64,000 nucleotides of DNA. Origin: a virus. The notes under the pieces were generated by a model. The model had not been told where the DNA came from. It was given only the letters and a program-made list of their open reading frames with translations, and searched no databases. This document shows, one piece after another, positions 43,733-51,064 of the stretch; position 1 is the first letter of the stretch, and each line of letters opens with the position of its first letter. The stretch covers positions 62,001 through 126,000 of IMG/VR virus record IMGVR_UViG_3300036770_005052; one strand, written 5' to 3'. A program made the translations under genes and the position numbers.

Positions 43733-43742
43733 TTGCTATAAT
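43733..43742 (+). promoter_or_regulatory. Extended -10 promoter for helicase gene
   Basis: TTGCTATAAT contains the extended TGn element and a perfect TATAAT (43737-43742). No clear -35 is present. The same TTTGCTATAAT context occurs in the gp32 promoter. Confidence 0.65.
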
Positions 43743-43765
43743 ATCAAGACAGTCAACCAAACATC

Positions 43766-44998
43766 ATGTTTCAACTTCGTCCCCACCAACAACGTGGTCT
43801 TGATGCCATGATCAAACATCTTAAAGGTCAATTGGTCATGCCCACGGGTTCTGGTAAGACTCCTACGATGATCTTTGATGCTAAAAATCAATTTGACAAT
43901 CATTACGGAGAAACTCTGATCGTTGTAGTTGCTCCGCGTATTCTACTTTCTGAACAACTTTCTAGTGAGTTTCTTGAGTTTATCGATAATGCTTCCGTGA
44001 TGCATGTTCACACTGGTGAAACCCATCATTATAGTAGTACTAGTCCAAGTGCAATTCGTTCCTGGGTAGATAACACCAGGGGACATAAGATTATTTTTAC
44101 AACTTATAATTCTCTTTGCCGTATTCAAAAGGCAGACATTCATGTGAATACGATTTACTTTGATGAAGCACATAATAGTGTTAAGAAGTCATTCTTTGAG
44201 TCAACTGAATATTTTTCAGGGAATGCAGATCGTTGTTATTTCTTCACTGCTACACCAAAACACAGTGCAACGATTTCTAAACCTGGAATGAATGATTCTA
44301 GGGTTTATGGGCAGGTGATCTGTAATGTTTCTGCACCAGAGTTGGTTGATGCTGGATTTATTCTTCCAGCTAAAGTTTCAGTTCAAAAAATTGATCTGGT
44401 GCGTGATAAAGATTATGGTGCTGAGCGTGACTGTATGACTCTTCTTGACACGATTATCAATGAAGATCATATGGATAAAGTTTTGGTTGCGGCGCCGAAT
44501 ACTAAGGTTTTGATGCGTATGCTTGCGGAAACTGAATTCATGACCGAAATTCAGTCTTATGGCTATGATGTGATGTGGATTACTGCAAAGTACGGTGCAT
44601 TCATCAATAACAAAAAGGTTTCGCGTGAGGTATTCTTCGATACCTTGACTGCATGGGGTAAAGATTCTGATAAAAAATTCATAATTCTTCACTACAGCAT
44701 TCTGTCAGAAGGGATCAACTGCCCTGGGTTGACATCCTGCATCATGATGCGTAATATGGATGTGATCCAGATGTGTCAGACCATTGGTAGAGTGATTCGC
44801 CTGCATCCAAACGATTCCAAGCGCATTCAAGCTGGAGAGATCGCCTCAGGGGATCTTCAGAGCTACTCCAAGGCATTTGGAATGATTCATGTACCAGTTT
44901 ATGCTAATACTGGTATTGCCACCGCTAAGCGCCTTCAGAGCGTCGTTGACACTGTTTTTACACAGGGTCAACCTGCAATTTCTACAATCAAACTCTAA
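43766..44998 (+). CDS. uvsW: SF2 DEAH-box helicase, UvsW-like
   Basis: A 410-residue superfamily 2 helicase: RPHQQRGLDAMIKHLKG at the start, Walker A PTGSGKT (about 26-32), DEAH (about 133-136), FTATP motif III, and QTIGRVIR motif VI (about 337-344). In T4, UvsW unwinds R-loops and branched DNA and helps switch replication mode. The T4 protein is longer (about 500 aa), so this is a compact cyanophage form. Another SF2 helicase of related phages is possible. Confidence 0.82.
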   Translation: MFQLRPHQQRGLDAMIKHLKGQLVMPTGSGKTPTMIFDAKNQFDNHYGETLIVVVAPRILLSEQLSSEFLEFIDNASVMHVHTGETHHYSSTSPSAIRSWVDNTRGHKIIFTTYNSLCRIQKADIHVNTIYFDEAHNSVKKSFFESTEYFSGNADRCYFFTATPKHSATISKPGMNDSRVYGQVICNVSAPELVDAGFILPAKVSVQKIDLVRDKDYGAERDCMTLLDTIINEDHMDKVLVAAPNTKVLMRMLAETEFMTEIQSYGYDVMWITAKYGAFINNKKVSREVFFDTLTAWGKDSDKKFIILHYSILSEGINCPGLTSCIMMRNMDVIQMCQTIGRVIRLHPNDSKRIQAGEIASGDLQSYSKAFGMIHVPVYANTGIATAKRLQSVVDTVFTQGQPAISTIKL

Positions 44999-45019
44999 TT
45001 TTTAACAGGAGATCTTATT

Positions 45020-45163
45020 ATGTTTTGTGAAGTTAAGCTTTACGTTGCTGGTAAAATTTTTTACGAAACTGTGATTGCTCGCGACTATGCGGAAGCCAGG
45101 CTTGTTGCAAAAACACGCAATCCAAATGCTACAATTATGGGTGTAACTGCTGTGGTTCGATGA
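45020..45163 (+). CDS. Conserved small cyanophage protein (47 aa)
   Basis: A 47-residue protein (MFCEVKLYVAGKIFYETV...) with RDYAEARLVAKTRNPNATI. I recall this beta-strand, helix, strand layout in short genes following the helicase in other cyanomyoviruses. A ribosome site AGGAG lies at 45007-45011. The stop overlaps the next ATG by four bases. Function unknown. Confidence 0.7.
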   Translation: MFCEVKLYVAGKIFYETVIARDYAEARLVAKTRNPNATIMGVTAVVR

Positions 45164-45387
45164 ACATTCAAAATGAAGGTATTTTAGATCCTGTTCCTGG
45201 TGAACCTAATGGGTTTGTCTCAAAAAATGGAGAATGGGCGGCAATTCCTTGGGGAAAGAAGTTCATTATTGTTTATAAGGGGCAACAAGTTCACACTGCA
45301 AAAAACTACAATTCTGCTAAATCTTACATTCAAAAGTCCACAAAAGGTTCATCGGTTTCAACTTTGGATCAATTTTTGTCCGAGTAA
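45160..45387 (+). CDS. Hypothetical protein (75 aa)
   Basis: A 75-residue basic protein with GFVSKNGEWAAIPWGKKFIIVYKGQQV and a C-terminal STLDQFLSE. It is coupled to the preceding peptide by ATGA. No family recognised. Confidence 0.65.
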   Translation: MNIQNEGILDPVPGEPNGFVSKNGEWAAIPWGKKFIIVYKGQQVHTAKNYNSAKSYIQKSTKGSSVSTLDQFLSE

Positions 45388-45409
45388 ATACACATAATGC
45401 TTTAATTCA

Positions 45410-45643
45410 ATGACACCTTCCTACTACTTTTGGTTTTTTGCCTTTGCTGTAATTGCTTACTTTATTGTGACCGATAATAGTGTTGCAATTGCAGTGAATC
45501 TTATTTCTAAATTAGTAGGAATTTGGTTTGAAAAGAAAAAATGGTGGTTGCTTCACAATCCTCGTAATCCTGTGATAAAATATCTAATGTGGCGTCATGC
45601 TCTGAAACTTGCCAAAGAAATTGAAAAGGAATTTAAACAATGA
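45410..45643 (+). CDS. Conserved membrane protein (77 aa)
   Basis: Residues 5-25 form one transmembrane helix (YYFWFFAFAVIAYFIVTD), with a second hydrophobic patch at about 28-42, then a basic soluble tail with KKKWWLLHNPRNPVIKYLMWRH. I recall the WWLLHNPR segment from cyanophages. Probably inserted in the host inner membrane; function unknown. Overlaps the next gene by four bases. Confidence 0.7.
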   Translation: MTPSYYFWFFAFAVIAYFIVTDNSVAIAVNLISKLVGIWFEKKKWWLLHNPRNPVIKYLMWRHALKLAKEIEKEFKQ

Positions 45644-45825
45644 AACCTAACTTTCGCAAAGTATTGGAGATGGCACTTGAAGAAGGTGTCCGTTATGGTT
45701 ATTCTCGTGCTCATAAACACGTAGAAAATCCAACAGAAGGTGCTATTATTGATAATATTGTGGAGCAAGTTATGAATTCTTTGTATGAGTGGTTTGATTT
45801 TGAGGATAATAATGAACCTAATTAA
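45640..45825 (+). CDS. Hypothetical protein (61 aa)
   Basis: A 61-residue helical protein (MKPNFRKVLEMALEEGVRYGYSRA...). The GxxYGYxRAHKHxENP segment is followed by an amphipathic helix ending in an acidic tail. Translated by coupling to the membrane protein gene. Function unknown. Confidence 0.65.
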   Translation: MKPNFRKVLEMALEEGVRYGYSRAHKHVENPTEGAIIDNIVEQVMNSLYEWFDFEDNNEPN

Positions 45826-46123
45826 TTTTAAACATCGTAAAACATTAATTAAATATAATCATCGTGAAGATTTTGGACACGATTGGTACGTTCAAATTTT
45901 AAATATCAAACGATGGAGTTTACTCCAAGTATCTGTAAGTTGGAATGATTATCCATCTTGGCCTTATCTGCAGATCAAATCTGGAACTGGTGATGTTCTA
46001 GATTTTTTGTTCTGGGTTTATAAGTTTGGAATTGATGTGACTCTGATTGGTAGAACTTGGAGTTGGGACTATTTGGATGAAATAGATGAAGAAGGAGAAG
46101 ATAATGAAGGAATTTCCCGATAA
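45812..46123 (+). CDS. Hypothetical protein (103 aa)
   Basis: A 103-residue protein (MNLINFKHRKTLIKYNHRED...) with several Trp residues (WSLLQVSVSWNDYPSWPYLQI) and an acidic end. The ATG at 45812 is preceded by GAGGATAAT and overlaps the previous gene by 14 bases; an upstream in-frame ATG at 45785 would overlap more. The size and Trp pattern resemble small internal or binding proteins, but no family is recognised. Confidence 0.6.
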   Translation: MNLINFKHRKTLIKYNHREDFGHDWYVQILNIKRWSLLQVSVSWNDYPSWPYLQIKSGTGDVLDFLFWVYKFGIDVTLIGRTWSWDYLDEIDEEGEDNEGISR

Positions 46124-46292
46124 ACTTAATTTGGATATAATGTGGACGGTGGCAACATCGTCCAGTATTGAAACTGGCACAAGACCCCAATACGGGTTTG
46201 CCAAACTGCTGTATGATTACCTCACAGACAACGATCCCTATGGACTCTGTAATGACTTTAAAAGAAAAGAAAGCACTCCTGAAGAAACTTGA
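46104..46292 (+). CDS. Doubtful small gene containing an internal promoter module (62 aa)
   Basis: A 62-residue frame from ATG 46104, with AGGAG at 46091-46095 just upstream. Its second half is crossed by one copy of the repeated promoter module (46174-46217) and it overlaps the next gene by 41 bases. Either it is a short real gene whose end doubles as a promoter, or only its first part was once coding. Confidence 0.4.
   Translation: MKEFPDKLNLDIMWTVATSSSIETGTRPQYGFAKLLYDYLTDNDPYGLCNDFKRKESTPEET
46174..46217 (+). promoter_or_regulatory. Repeated promoter module, copy 1 (variant)
   Basis: ACTGGCACA with GGCACA at 46176-46181, a 30-base spacer, then TATGAT at 46212-46217. CCCC/CGGG can pair weakly. 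No T-run is present. Confidence 0.55.
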
Positions 46293-46536
46293 AACTGCCT
46301 ACAACACGTGTTTTGATTGTGGGAAGAAGTATGGAGTATATTCTGTAGGATGCTCCTCTGTTTATGAGTCAAAGTGTGGTGTGTGCGATGAAATCAAACC
46401 CATTACTGAAACTAGGGATTTTGCTTACTTTATTACTGGTATTCGCAAACTGAAACTTGAGATCCAAAATGAGAAAAGTAACCGTAAAACCGAAAAGCAA
46501 AAAGGCGAAGAACAGACTCTGCAATGTGATGGGTAA
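46252..46536 (+). CDS. Cys-rich zinc-ribbon-like protein (94 aa)
   Basis: A 94-residue protein beginning MTLKEKKALLKKLETAYN. Two Cys pairs, CFDCGKKYG and CGVCDE, with more Cys between them, suggest a zinc ribbon; the tail is basic. The start at 46252 fits the module spacing (GGACTCTGTAATGAC) better than an ATG four codons earlier or the frame opening at 46168, which lies inside the promoter. A nucleic-acid-binding or regulatory role is possible. Confidence 0.65.
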   Translation: MTLKEKKALLKKLETAYNTCFDCGKKYGVYSVGCSSVYESKCGVCDEIKPITETRDFAYFITGIRKLKLEIQNEKSNRKTEKQKGEEQTLQCDG

Positions 46537-46663
46537 TAATCCCATTTGCATTGTAGAGCAAGACAAAGGAGATGGTATGTTGTTTCTCGCATCAGAGAAT
46601 CAAAAATACTTTTTCTGGGTAAACATCAACGACTTTTGGGAATGTGATTGGGAGGTTATTTAA
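46469..46663 (+). CDS. Conserved small cyanophage protein (64 aa)
   Basis: A 64-residue protein beginning MRKVTVKPKSKKAKNRLCN, followed by NPICIVEQDKGDGMLFLASENQKYFFWVN. I recall this basic N-terminus and ICIVEQD core from many cyanomyoviruses. It overlaps the previous gene in another frame by 68 bases, which is unusual in this arm. Function unknown. Confidence 0.68.
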   Translation: MRKVTVKPKSKKAKNRLCNVMGNNPICIVEQDKGDGMLFLASENQKYFFWVNINDFWECDWEVI

Positions 46664-46947
46664 TGAGTTTTTCTAAAACTGTTTCTGTTTTTGCTGCTCT
46701 TGCAAGTATCTTTGCTGCTGGTGCTACTGGTTGGAAACTTGCAGATTCACAAAAAGAAGTTCCTTTGAGTCCATTAGACCAAAAGGTTATGGAGTTGGAA
46801 AAGAAACTTGACCAAGCACAACAACCCCAAGTTGTTCCAGAACCTGTAATTCTTCCTACCCCCCAACCTCAACTGCCTCAAACATCTCAAACCCCTCCTC
46901 CTCAACTGCCTCCTCCTGCTCCTGCTCCAGAAAATGTCACTCCTTGA
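46663..46947 (+). CDS. Membrane-anchored Pro-rich protein (94 aa)
   Basis: Residues 5-22 are a hydrophobic anchor or signal (VSVFAALASIFAAGATGW). A short coiled coil KVMELEKKLDQAQQ follows, then a Pro/Gln/Thr-rich tail (LPQTSQTPPPQLPPPAPAP). This layout is like small spanin-like or periplasmic linker proteins, but no lysis context is visible. The ATG shares one base with the previous stop. Confidence 0.6.
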   Translation: MSFSKTVSVFAALASIFAAGATGWKLADSQKEVPLSPLDQKVMELEKKLDQAQQPQVVPEPVILPTPQPQLPQTSQTPPPQLPPPAPAPENVTP

Positions 46948-47125
46948 TACTCTCAATTACCTTATACAAGACCAAGAAGGAGACCTTCAATGTTATGAAT
47001 GGGATATTAGGGAAGAACTCAATCACGAAGTTAATGATGTTGATTGGTATACTGAACAATACGACCTCACAAAACAAAGAATAGAAGACCTCAAACAAAT
47101 CAAAATCATTATTGAAAATCAATGA
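46934..47125 (+). CDS. Hypothetical acidic coiled-coil protein (63 aa)
   Basis: A 63-residue acidic helical protein (MSLLDTLNYLIQDQEGDLQC...) ending in a LTKQRIEDLKQIKIIIENQ helix. It overlaps the Pro-rich gene by 14 bases and the next by four. No family recognised. Confidence 0.6.
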   Translation: MSLLDTLNYLIQDQEGDLQCYEWDIREELNHEVNDVDWYTEQYDLTKQRIEDLKQIKIIIENQ

Positions 47126-47559
47126 AAACCTACAATCTCACCATCACTGAAAAGCAGGCACGAGCACTTGTAGATGCTACTGATTTGCTTCAAAGAGTTC
47201 AATTGGGTCAGTGGAGGGAAATTCAAGATAATCTTCCTCTTCAAAAACCAATTGATTATACAGAATTTCACCAGGATATGAAAATTATTGGAGCAATTCT
47301 ATCCAAACATATGATTGATGGTATTGATGGTGGTGCTTCCTCACTTGGAGTAGGACATCAAGACCTTCCAGAAAGTAATGGTATTCTTTATGACCTTCAT
47401 CGGGTCATTCGCAGGAAACTTTCTGTGGAACGAGCAGTAGAGCAGGGTATTATTGAGAATGAAAATGTTTCCAGAAATGAAATGCCTATCACAGTGGATT
47501 TTGATTTACCTATGAAGTGGGGAACCGAACCACTTGCTAAACTGGAAAGGGTCAGTTGA
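47122..47559 (+). CDS. Conserved phage protein (145 aa)
   Basis: A 145-residue protein with the N-terminus MKTYNLTITEKQARALVDAT and LQRVQLGQWREIQDNLP, then a central GIDGGASSLGVGHQDLPES and LYDLHRVIRRKLS. I recall this LTxxQxxxL...RxxxGQ(F/W) pattern in unassigned proteins of many tailed phages. It is one of the largest proteins of the small-gene arm. Function unknown. Confidence 0.7.
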   Translation: MKTYNLTITEKQARALVDATDLLQRVQLGQWREIQDNLPLQKPIDYTEFHQDMKIIGAILSKHMIDGIDGGASSLGVGHQDLPESNGILYDLHRVIRRKLSVERAVEQGIIENENVSRNEMPITVDFDLPMKWGTEPLAKLERVS

Positions 47560-47563
47560 GAAA

Positions 47564-47606
47564 CTGGCACAGGGTATCTCCACAGGTGCCCTTTTTGCCG
47601 TATAAT
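47564..47606 (+). promoter_or_regulatory. Repeated promoter module, copy 2, with terminator
   Basis: ACTGGCACA (GGCACA 47566-47571), 29 bases, TATAAT 47601-47606. GGCAC (47566-47570) can pair with GTGCC (47586-47590), followed by TTTTT (47592-47596). Confidence 0.8.
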
Positions 47607-47627
47607 AATTTCAGTTCAAACAAACCA

Positions 47628-47798
47628 ATGGACGACCAACACACTCTCAACGTGCAGATCGCTGACACGCTTGAGAAGATCCAACACATCAATCCTGTGT
47701 TGTATGGTTTCTGGTATAGTAAGTTGTATCCTCCTCATGGCGACACCAAACACTGGACTACTGAAACTCTTGTCCATTTAAACAATCTTTTAAAATGA
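47628..47798 (+). CDS. Hypothetical protein (56 aa)
   Basis: A 56-residue protein (MDDQHTLNVQIADTLEKIQ...). The ATG at 47628 is 22 bases after the -10, whereas the frame extends upstream through the promoter without a good start. The stop overlaps the next start. No family recognised. Confidence 0.62.
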   Translation: MDDQHTLNVQIADTLEKIQHINPVLYGFWYSKLYPPHGDTKHWTTETLVHLNNLLK

Positions 47799-47968
47799 TT
47801 AGAGCAATCCTTAATCAAGTTCCAGTTAAATATGGATCTTATACTGCTGAAGGTAACAAGATCCGCCGAACATTCTCCAACGGTTTCAGTTACATCGTAG
47901 AAGAATGTAACTCACCAGAGGAAGCACAACGCATCGTCAGTGATCTCAACTATCTTACAAGCAAATGA
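47795..47968 (+). CDS. Hypothetical protein (57 aa)
   Basis: A 57-residue protein (MIRAILNQVPVKYGSYTAEG...) with a YIVEECNSPEEAQRIVSDLN helix. It overlaps both neighbours by four bases. No family recognised. Confidence 0.6.
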   Translation: MIRAILNQVPVKYGSYTAEGNKIRRTFSNGFSYIVEECNSPEEAQRIVSDLNYLTSK

Positions 47969-48252
47969 CTGAAACCAAAACCTATCCCTACCTCAAATAC
48001 ATTCCTCATTTTGTTGCAATTCGGTTGATTGTGCTTGGTCCCTTTGCGATTGCACAAGCAACGGCAGAGTTCATCTCCAACTCTCTGGATAAATTTACAT
48101 ACAAACTTGATAAACTTCTTCCATCACCTTATATTGAAAAGCAAGTAGAATGGGATCAGTTGCCCAAACAAAATCAAGAAGCGATTGAGTATCTTGCAAA
48201 AAAGCGTGATACTACCAAAGAACGAATTCTTATTCAAACTGTGAAACCATGA
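47965..48252 (+). CDS. Hypothetical protein with hydrophobic segment (95 aa)
   Basis: Residues 12-36 are hydrophobic (PHFVAIRLIVLGPFAIAQAT), possibly one membrane helix. The rest is helical and charged, ending in LPKQNQEAIEYLAKKRDTTK. Function unknown. Coupled to both neighbours by ATGA. Confidence 0.6.
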   Translation: MTETKTYPYLKYIPHFVAIRLIVLGPFAIAQATAEFISNSLDKFTYKLDKLLPSPYIEKQVEWDQLPKQNQEAIEYLAKKRDTTKERILIQTVKP

Positions 48253-48488
48253 CTAAACAACTACCACAAAAAACACACGCAGAGACACTAATTAAGGTCA
48301 CAGAAGAATACACTCTACGACCCAAAACAGGTGATCGTGCTCGTGTATGTATTGCTACTCTTCAATATCTACTGGACAACTTTGCTTACAATGTTGAGTA
48401 TGATGCTGATGGTTGGGGTGGTTCTGTTAAATGTGTAGAAACTGAAGACATTGAACATCTTATTTACCAACTGCAAAAACTGAAATGA
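48249..48488 (+). CDS. Hypothetical protein (79 aa)
   Basis: A 79-residue protein (MTKQLPQKTHAETLIKVTEE...) with ARVCIATLQYLLDNFAYNVEYDADGW. No family recognised. Its stop overlaps the first copy of the NYLCLxDGVVEY paralogue. Confidence 0.6.
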   Translation: MTKQLPQKTHAETLIKVTEEYTLRPKTGDRARVCIATLQYLLDNFAYNVEYDADGWGGSVKCVETEDIEHLIYQLQKLK

Positions 48489-48661
48489 ACTACCTCTGCC
48501 TACTTGATGGTGTTGTAGAATACGCCAGCACAGATCTCTACCAATTCAATCATTATCGTATGATGTATTACGAAGACCACAAAGATGCTGATGTAGAGTA
48601 TCTTGTGCTAACTGATGAAGAGTATAATGCTATGTTCCCTGTAGAGGAGGATGAAGAATGA
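48485..48661 (+). CDS. NYLCLLDGVVEY family protein, copy 1 (58 aa)
   Basis: A 58-residue acidic protein beginning MNYLCLLDGVVEYASTDLYQ and ending in a run of acidic residues. It is a clear paralogue of the gene at 49521 (about 80 percent identical by eye), one kilobase downstream, on the other side of a promoter module. Function unknown. Confidence 0.68.
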   Translation: MNYLCLLDGVVEYASTDLYQFNHYRMMYYEDHKDADVEYLVLTDEEYNAMFPVEEDEE

Positions 48662-48942
48662 GCGGCGGACACTTCAACGATTGCGGATACGAATACTATA
48701 ATGTCTCACAGTTTGCTGATGAACTTGAAGCAGAAGTTCGTAACAACTTTGAGAAGGATGAGTATGGTTATGCCTATGAGTATCCCCCAGAAGTTTGTGA
48801 GTATCTTTTAGAACAGGTGCCCAAAATGCGTAAGATGGCAGAGATTATGAGGGCGGTGGATTACTTATACAGCGGCGACCACGGTAGCGATAGTTTTATG
48901 GAAAGGGTGAAAGAAGTAGAAGAGAAATATAAGGACACTTGA
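48658..48942 (+). CDS. MSGGHF-family phage protein (94 aa)
   Basis: The protein starts MSGGHFNDCGYEYYNVSQFADELEAEV and has PKMRKMAEIMRAVDYLYSGDHG. The MSGGHF start and the VDYLxSGDxG segment are familiar from a widespread phage and bacterial family without assigned function. Its last residues, KDT, are encoded by the conserved upstream part of the next promoter module. Confidence 0.72.
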   Translation: MSGGHFNDCGYEYYNVSQFADELEAEVRNNFEKDEYGYAYEYPPEVCEYLLEQVPKMRKMAEIMRAVDYLYSGDHGSDSFMERVKEVEEKYKDT

Positions 48943-48946
48943 AGAA

Positions 48947-48989
48947 CTGGCACAGGGCATCTCCACAGGTGCCCTTTTTGCCTTATAAT
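48947..48989 (+). promoter_or_regulatory. Repeated promoter module, copy 3, with terminator
   Basis: ACTGGCACA (GGCACA 48949-48954), 29 bases, TATAAT 48984-48989. AGGGCA and TGCCCT flank a 10-base loop and are followed by TTTTT. Confidence 0.85.
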
Positions 48990-49011
48990 ACTCTTATAAG
49001 CAATCAAACCG

Positions 49012-49278
49012 ATGGACTACGAAACTGAAATCATAGATGGACGCAAAGCAGTTGTCCGTCATTTCTTCAAATCACACGAAATTCAAGTTGGTTCTCGTTG
49101 GGCACGGGCAGATGGTTCTAAAGGTTTTGTGACCGTTGAAGGTCTCAATTCTTATGGGAGCACAGACCCTTGGTATGAAGTAGTTTATTCTTGGGAAGAA
49201 AATGGTGTGAAGAAAATCTGGCAAAAAGAAACTTTTGCCTTTCAATGTCGTTATTGTTTGATTATTGAGGACACTTGA
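49012..49278 (+). CDS. Hypothetical protein (88 aa)
   Basis: An 88-residue beta-rich protein beginning MDYETEIIDGRKAVVRHFF, with IQVGSRWARADGSKGFVTVEG and a WYEVVYSWEENG strand. The start resembles MNYETDIII of the gene at 60849. The end EDT is encoded by the next module. Function unknown. Confidence 0.65.
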   Translation: MDYETEIIDGRKAVVRHFFKSHEIQVGSRWARADGSKGFVTVEGLNSYGSTDPWYEVVYSWEENGVKKIWQKETFAFQCRYCLIIEDT

Positions 49279-49282
49279 AGAA

Positions 49283-49325
49283 CTGGCACAGGGCATCTCC
49301 ACAGGTGCTCTTTTTGGTTTATAAT
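49283..49325 (+). promoter_or_regulatory. Repeated promoter module, copy 4, with terminator
   Basis: ACTGGCACA (GGCACA 49285-49290), 29 bases, TATAAT 49320-49325. The hairpin AGGGCA/TGCTCT is followed by TTTTT. Confidence 0.83.
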
Positions 49326-49348
49326 ACTCTCATACACACAGACACCTG

Positions 49349-49519
49349 ATGACTTTTCTATCTGGACTTGAAACTTACTTTCTGTTTTTTATTGGAGTTT
49401 ATGCGGTAAATCAGGTTTGGAATTTCTTTACAAAAGAACGAACCCAAATTCAAATCTTCACCGAAGCACTTCTTTGGGCAGGAGTTTGGATTGTTTTTGA
49501 TAAAATCGTTGGTATTTGA
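49349..49519 (+). CDS. Small membrane protein (56 aa)
   Basis: Two hydrophobic segments, about residues 3-22 (FLSGLETYFLFFIGVYAVNQ) and 38-54 (ALLWAGVWIVFDKIVGI), flank a short charged loop. Probably spans the host membrane twice. First gene of its operon. Function unknown. Confidence 0.65.
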   Translation: MTFLSGLETYFLFFIGVYAVNQVWNFFTKERTQIQIFTEALLWAGVWIVFDKIVGI

Positions 49520-49520
49520 A

Positions 49521-49700
49521 ATGTCTCTCAATTATTTGTGCCTTGTTGATGGTGTCGTAGAATACGGCAGTACAGACCTCAACCAATTCAATCATTATCG
49601 TATGTTGTATGCCGAAGACCACCAAGATGCTGATGTAGAGTATCTTGTGCTGACTGATGAAGCATACAACGAAATGTTCCCTTGTGAGGATGAAGAATGA
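49521..49700 (+). CDS. NYLCLxDGVVEY family protein, copy 2 (59 aa)
   Basis: A 59-residue paralogue of the gene at 48485: MSLNYLCLVDGVVEYGSTDL, with DVEYLVLTDEAYNEMFP and an acidic tail. The DNA is also similar, so the duplication is fairly recent. The ATG at 49521 follows the previous stop by one base; an upstream in-frame ATG at 49491 would overlap. Confidence 0.68.
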   Translation: MSLNYLCLVDGVVEYGSTDLNQFNHYRMLYAEDHQDADVEYLVLTDEAYNEMFPCEDEE

Positions 49701-49978
49701 CTAACGAAGAACTCCCAGTATCAAACGAATTCATCACATTTGTGAGAATTCGACTTGACCACGAACAAAAACAACAATTCCGTCGTTATCTAAATCTCCA
49801 TTATCTTGGTGATGTGAATTGTAATGAGTATGATGAGAATATGAAAATTGTTCCCAAATACCCAGAGAAAGAAACACAAGAGTTCAAAGATGCTATGTGG
49901 AGAGCAGATATGTCAGTAGATTATCAAGTCAAAGTAGTTTATGATGTAAATGGTCAATGTAAATTGGAGTTGCTATGA
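49697..49978 (+). CDS. Hypothetical protein (93 aa)
   Basis: A 93-residue protein (MTNEELPVSNEFITFVRIRL...) with a DHEQKQQFRRYLNLHYLGDVN helix and a C-terminal YQVKVVYDVNGQCKLEL strand pair. No family recognised. Coupled to both neighbours. Confidence 0.62.
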   Translation: MTNEELPVSNEFITFVRIRLDHEQKQQFRRYLNLHYLGDVNCNEYDENMKIVPKYPEKETQEFKDAMWRADMSVDYQVKVVYDVNGQCKLELL

Positions 49979-50142
49979 TTGACCTCAAAAGATATAAAAT
50001 CACTATTACTGTCACCACAAGAGATAGTGCTTTTGATACAAAAATTGGAGACCCTATTTGGCATCTCCTTGATATTGAAAATGGAGAACGACTTGATAGT
50101 GTTTCTTTACCTGTTGAATTACCTTTGATTAATTATGAATAA
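49975..50142 (+). CDS. Hypothetical protein (55 aa)
   Basis: A 55-residue protein (MIDLKRYKITITVTTRDSAF...) rich in beta strand. It overlaps the next gene by eight bases. No family recognised. Confidence 0.55.
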   Translation: MIDLKRYKITITVTTRDSAFDTKIGDPIWHLLDIENGERLDSVSLPVELPLINYE

Positions 50143-50398
50143 ACTCTTTCAATACGATAAAAAAGTTTGGGAAAATGATGAAACTGACCGCACTTGGCAG
50201 TTCGGTGTCATCAACAATCGTTCATTACTTTGGGTGAATTATGAAAATCCCAGTAGTTTAGTTCATAGTAATGGTGGATTTCACATCATGCTCTCATTTC
50301 TTACTTCTTCTTCTCTTTTTGGAGTAGATTTTCAAGTTGGTAAGATTGGTTTGAGTTTTAACTTTTTCACAGAATACTTTGATGGGTGGGATGACTAA
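50135..50398 (+). CDS. Hypothetical protein (87 aa)
   Basis: An 87-residue aromatic-rich protein (MNKLFQYDKKVWENDETDRTW...) with FHIMLSFLTSSSLFGVDFQV and FNFFTEYFDGWDD. No family recognised. It shares one base with the next start. Confidence 0.6.
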   Translation: MNKLFQYDKKVWENDETDRTWQFGVINNRSLLWVNYENPSSLVHSNGGFHIMLSFLTSSSLFGVDFQVGKIGLSFNFFTEYFDGWDD

Positions 50399-50598
50399 TG
50401 TTTAACTTCAAAGAGGACTGGGAAGAACCAACTCGTAAGGCAATTCAAAAAATGCTGACTTATAAGGGATACATTCCATCCAAAGACCTCAACGAGTATC
50501 AGTATCAAACCTATCTTCAAGTAGCATCACCATACGAACTTGAAAAGGACATTATCACCGAAAAAACGATGCTTAAAGTAAATGATGAAGAATTATGA
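50398..50598 (+). CDS. Hypothetical protein (66 aa)
   Basis: A 66-residue helical protein (MFNFKEDWEEPTRKAIQKML...) with YKGYIPSKDLNEYQYQTYL. Coupled to both neighbours. No family recognised. Confidence 0.58.
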   Translation: MFNFKEDWEEPTRKAIQKMLTYKGYIPSKDLNEYQYQTYLQVASPYELEKDIITEKTMLKVNDEEL

Positions 50599-50828
50599 TT
50601 AAAATCTATTGTGTGGTTGATAATGTTGATTTGGGTTATCACGTTCTGTGTGCTTCCACTTCCAAGGATAAAGCACAAGTAGCATTAGATATAAAGATTA
50701 AACAAAAATATGATTATGCTATTAAACAACAAGTGCTTCGTGGATTTGATTACGAGAAAGCAAAAGAAAAAGTAGATGAATGCTTCTGGACTCCTTATGA
50801 AATTATTGAGATTGAGGTGGAAGAATGA
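50595..50828 (+). CDS. Hypothetical protein (77 aa)
   Basis: A 77-residue protein (MIKIYCVVDNVDLGYHVLCA...) with strand, helix (KDKAQVALDIKIKQKYDYA) and acidic end IIEIEVEE. Similar YCVVDNxDLGYHV starts occur in small phage genes in my recollection. Function unknown. Confidence 0.6.
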   Translation: MIKIYCVVDNVDLGYHVLCASTSKDKAQVALDIKIKQKYDYAIKQQVLRGFDYEKAKEKVDECFWTPYEIIEIEVEE

Positions 50829-51064
50829 ATAAGGACGCATACTACGACTGGATTGATGAAAACGACACATATCCAGAACATTCTCATAAGTGGATAGTGG
50901 GACTTTATAACAAATATGAAGGTGTAGAGGGACTTCATAGATACTTTGGAGTTTTTGAAACCAAAGAAGAAGCAAAAGTATTCGCAGCAGATTATAAAGA
51001 CAAATATACAAAACCAGGATTTATTTCAAGTATAAGAGTGTTCCCTTTGTGTGAGGTATTATGA
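50825..51064 (+). CDS. Hypothetical protein (79 aa)
   Basis: A 79-residue protein (MNKDAYYDWIDENDTYPEHS...). The segment HRYFGVFETKEEAKVFAADY has the strand-helix look of small phage proteins that pair with the neighbour downstream. No family recognised. Confidence 0.58.
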   Translation: MNKDAYYDWIDENDTYPEHSHKWIVGLYNKYEGVEGLHRYFGVFETKEEAKVFAADYKDKYTKPGFISSIRVFPLCEVL

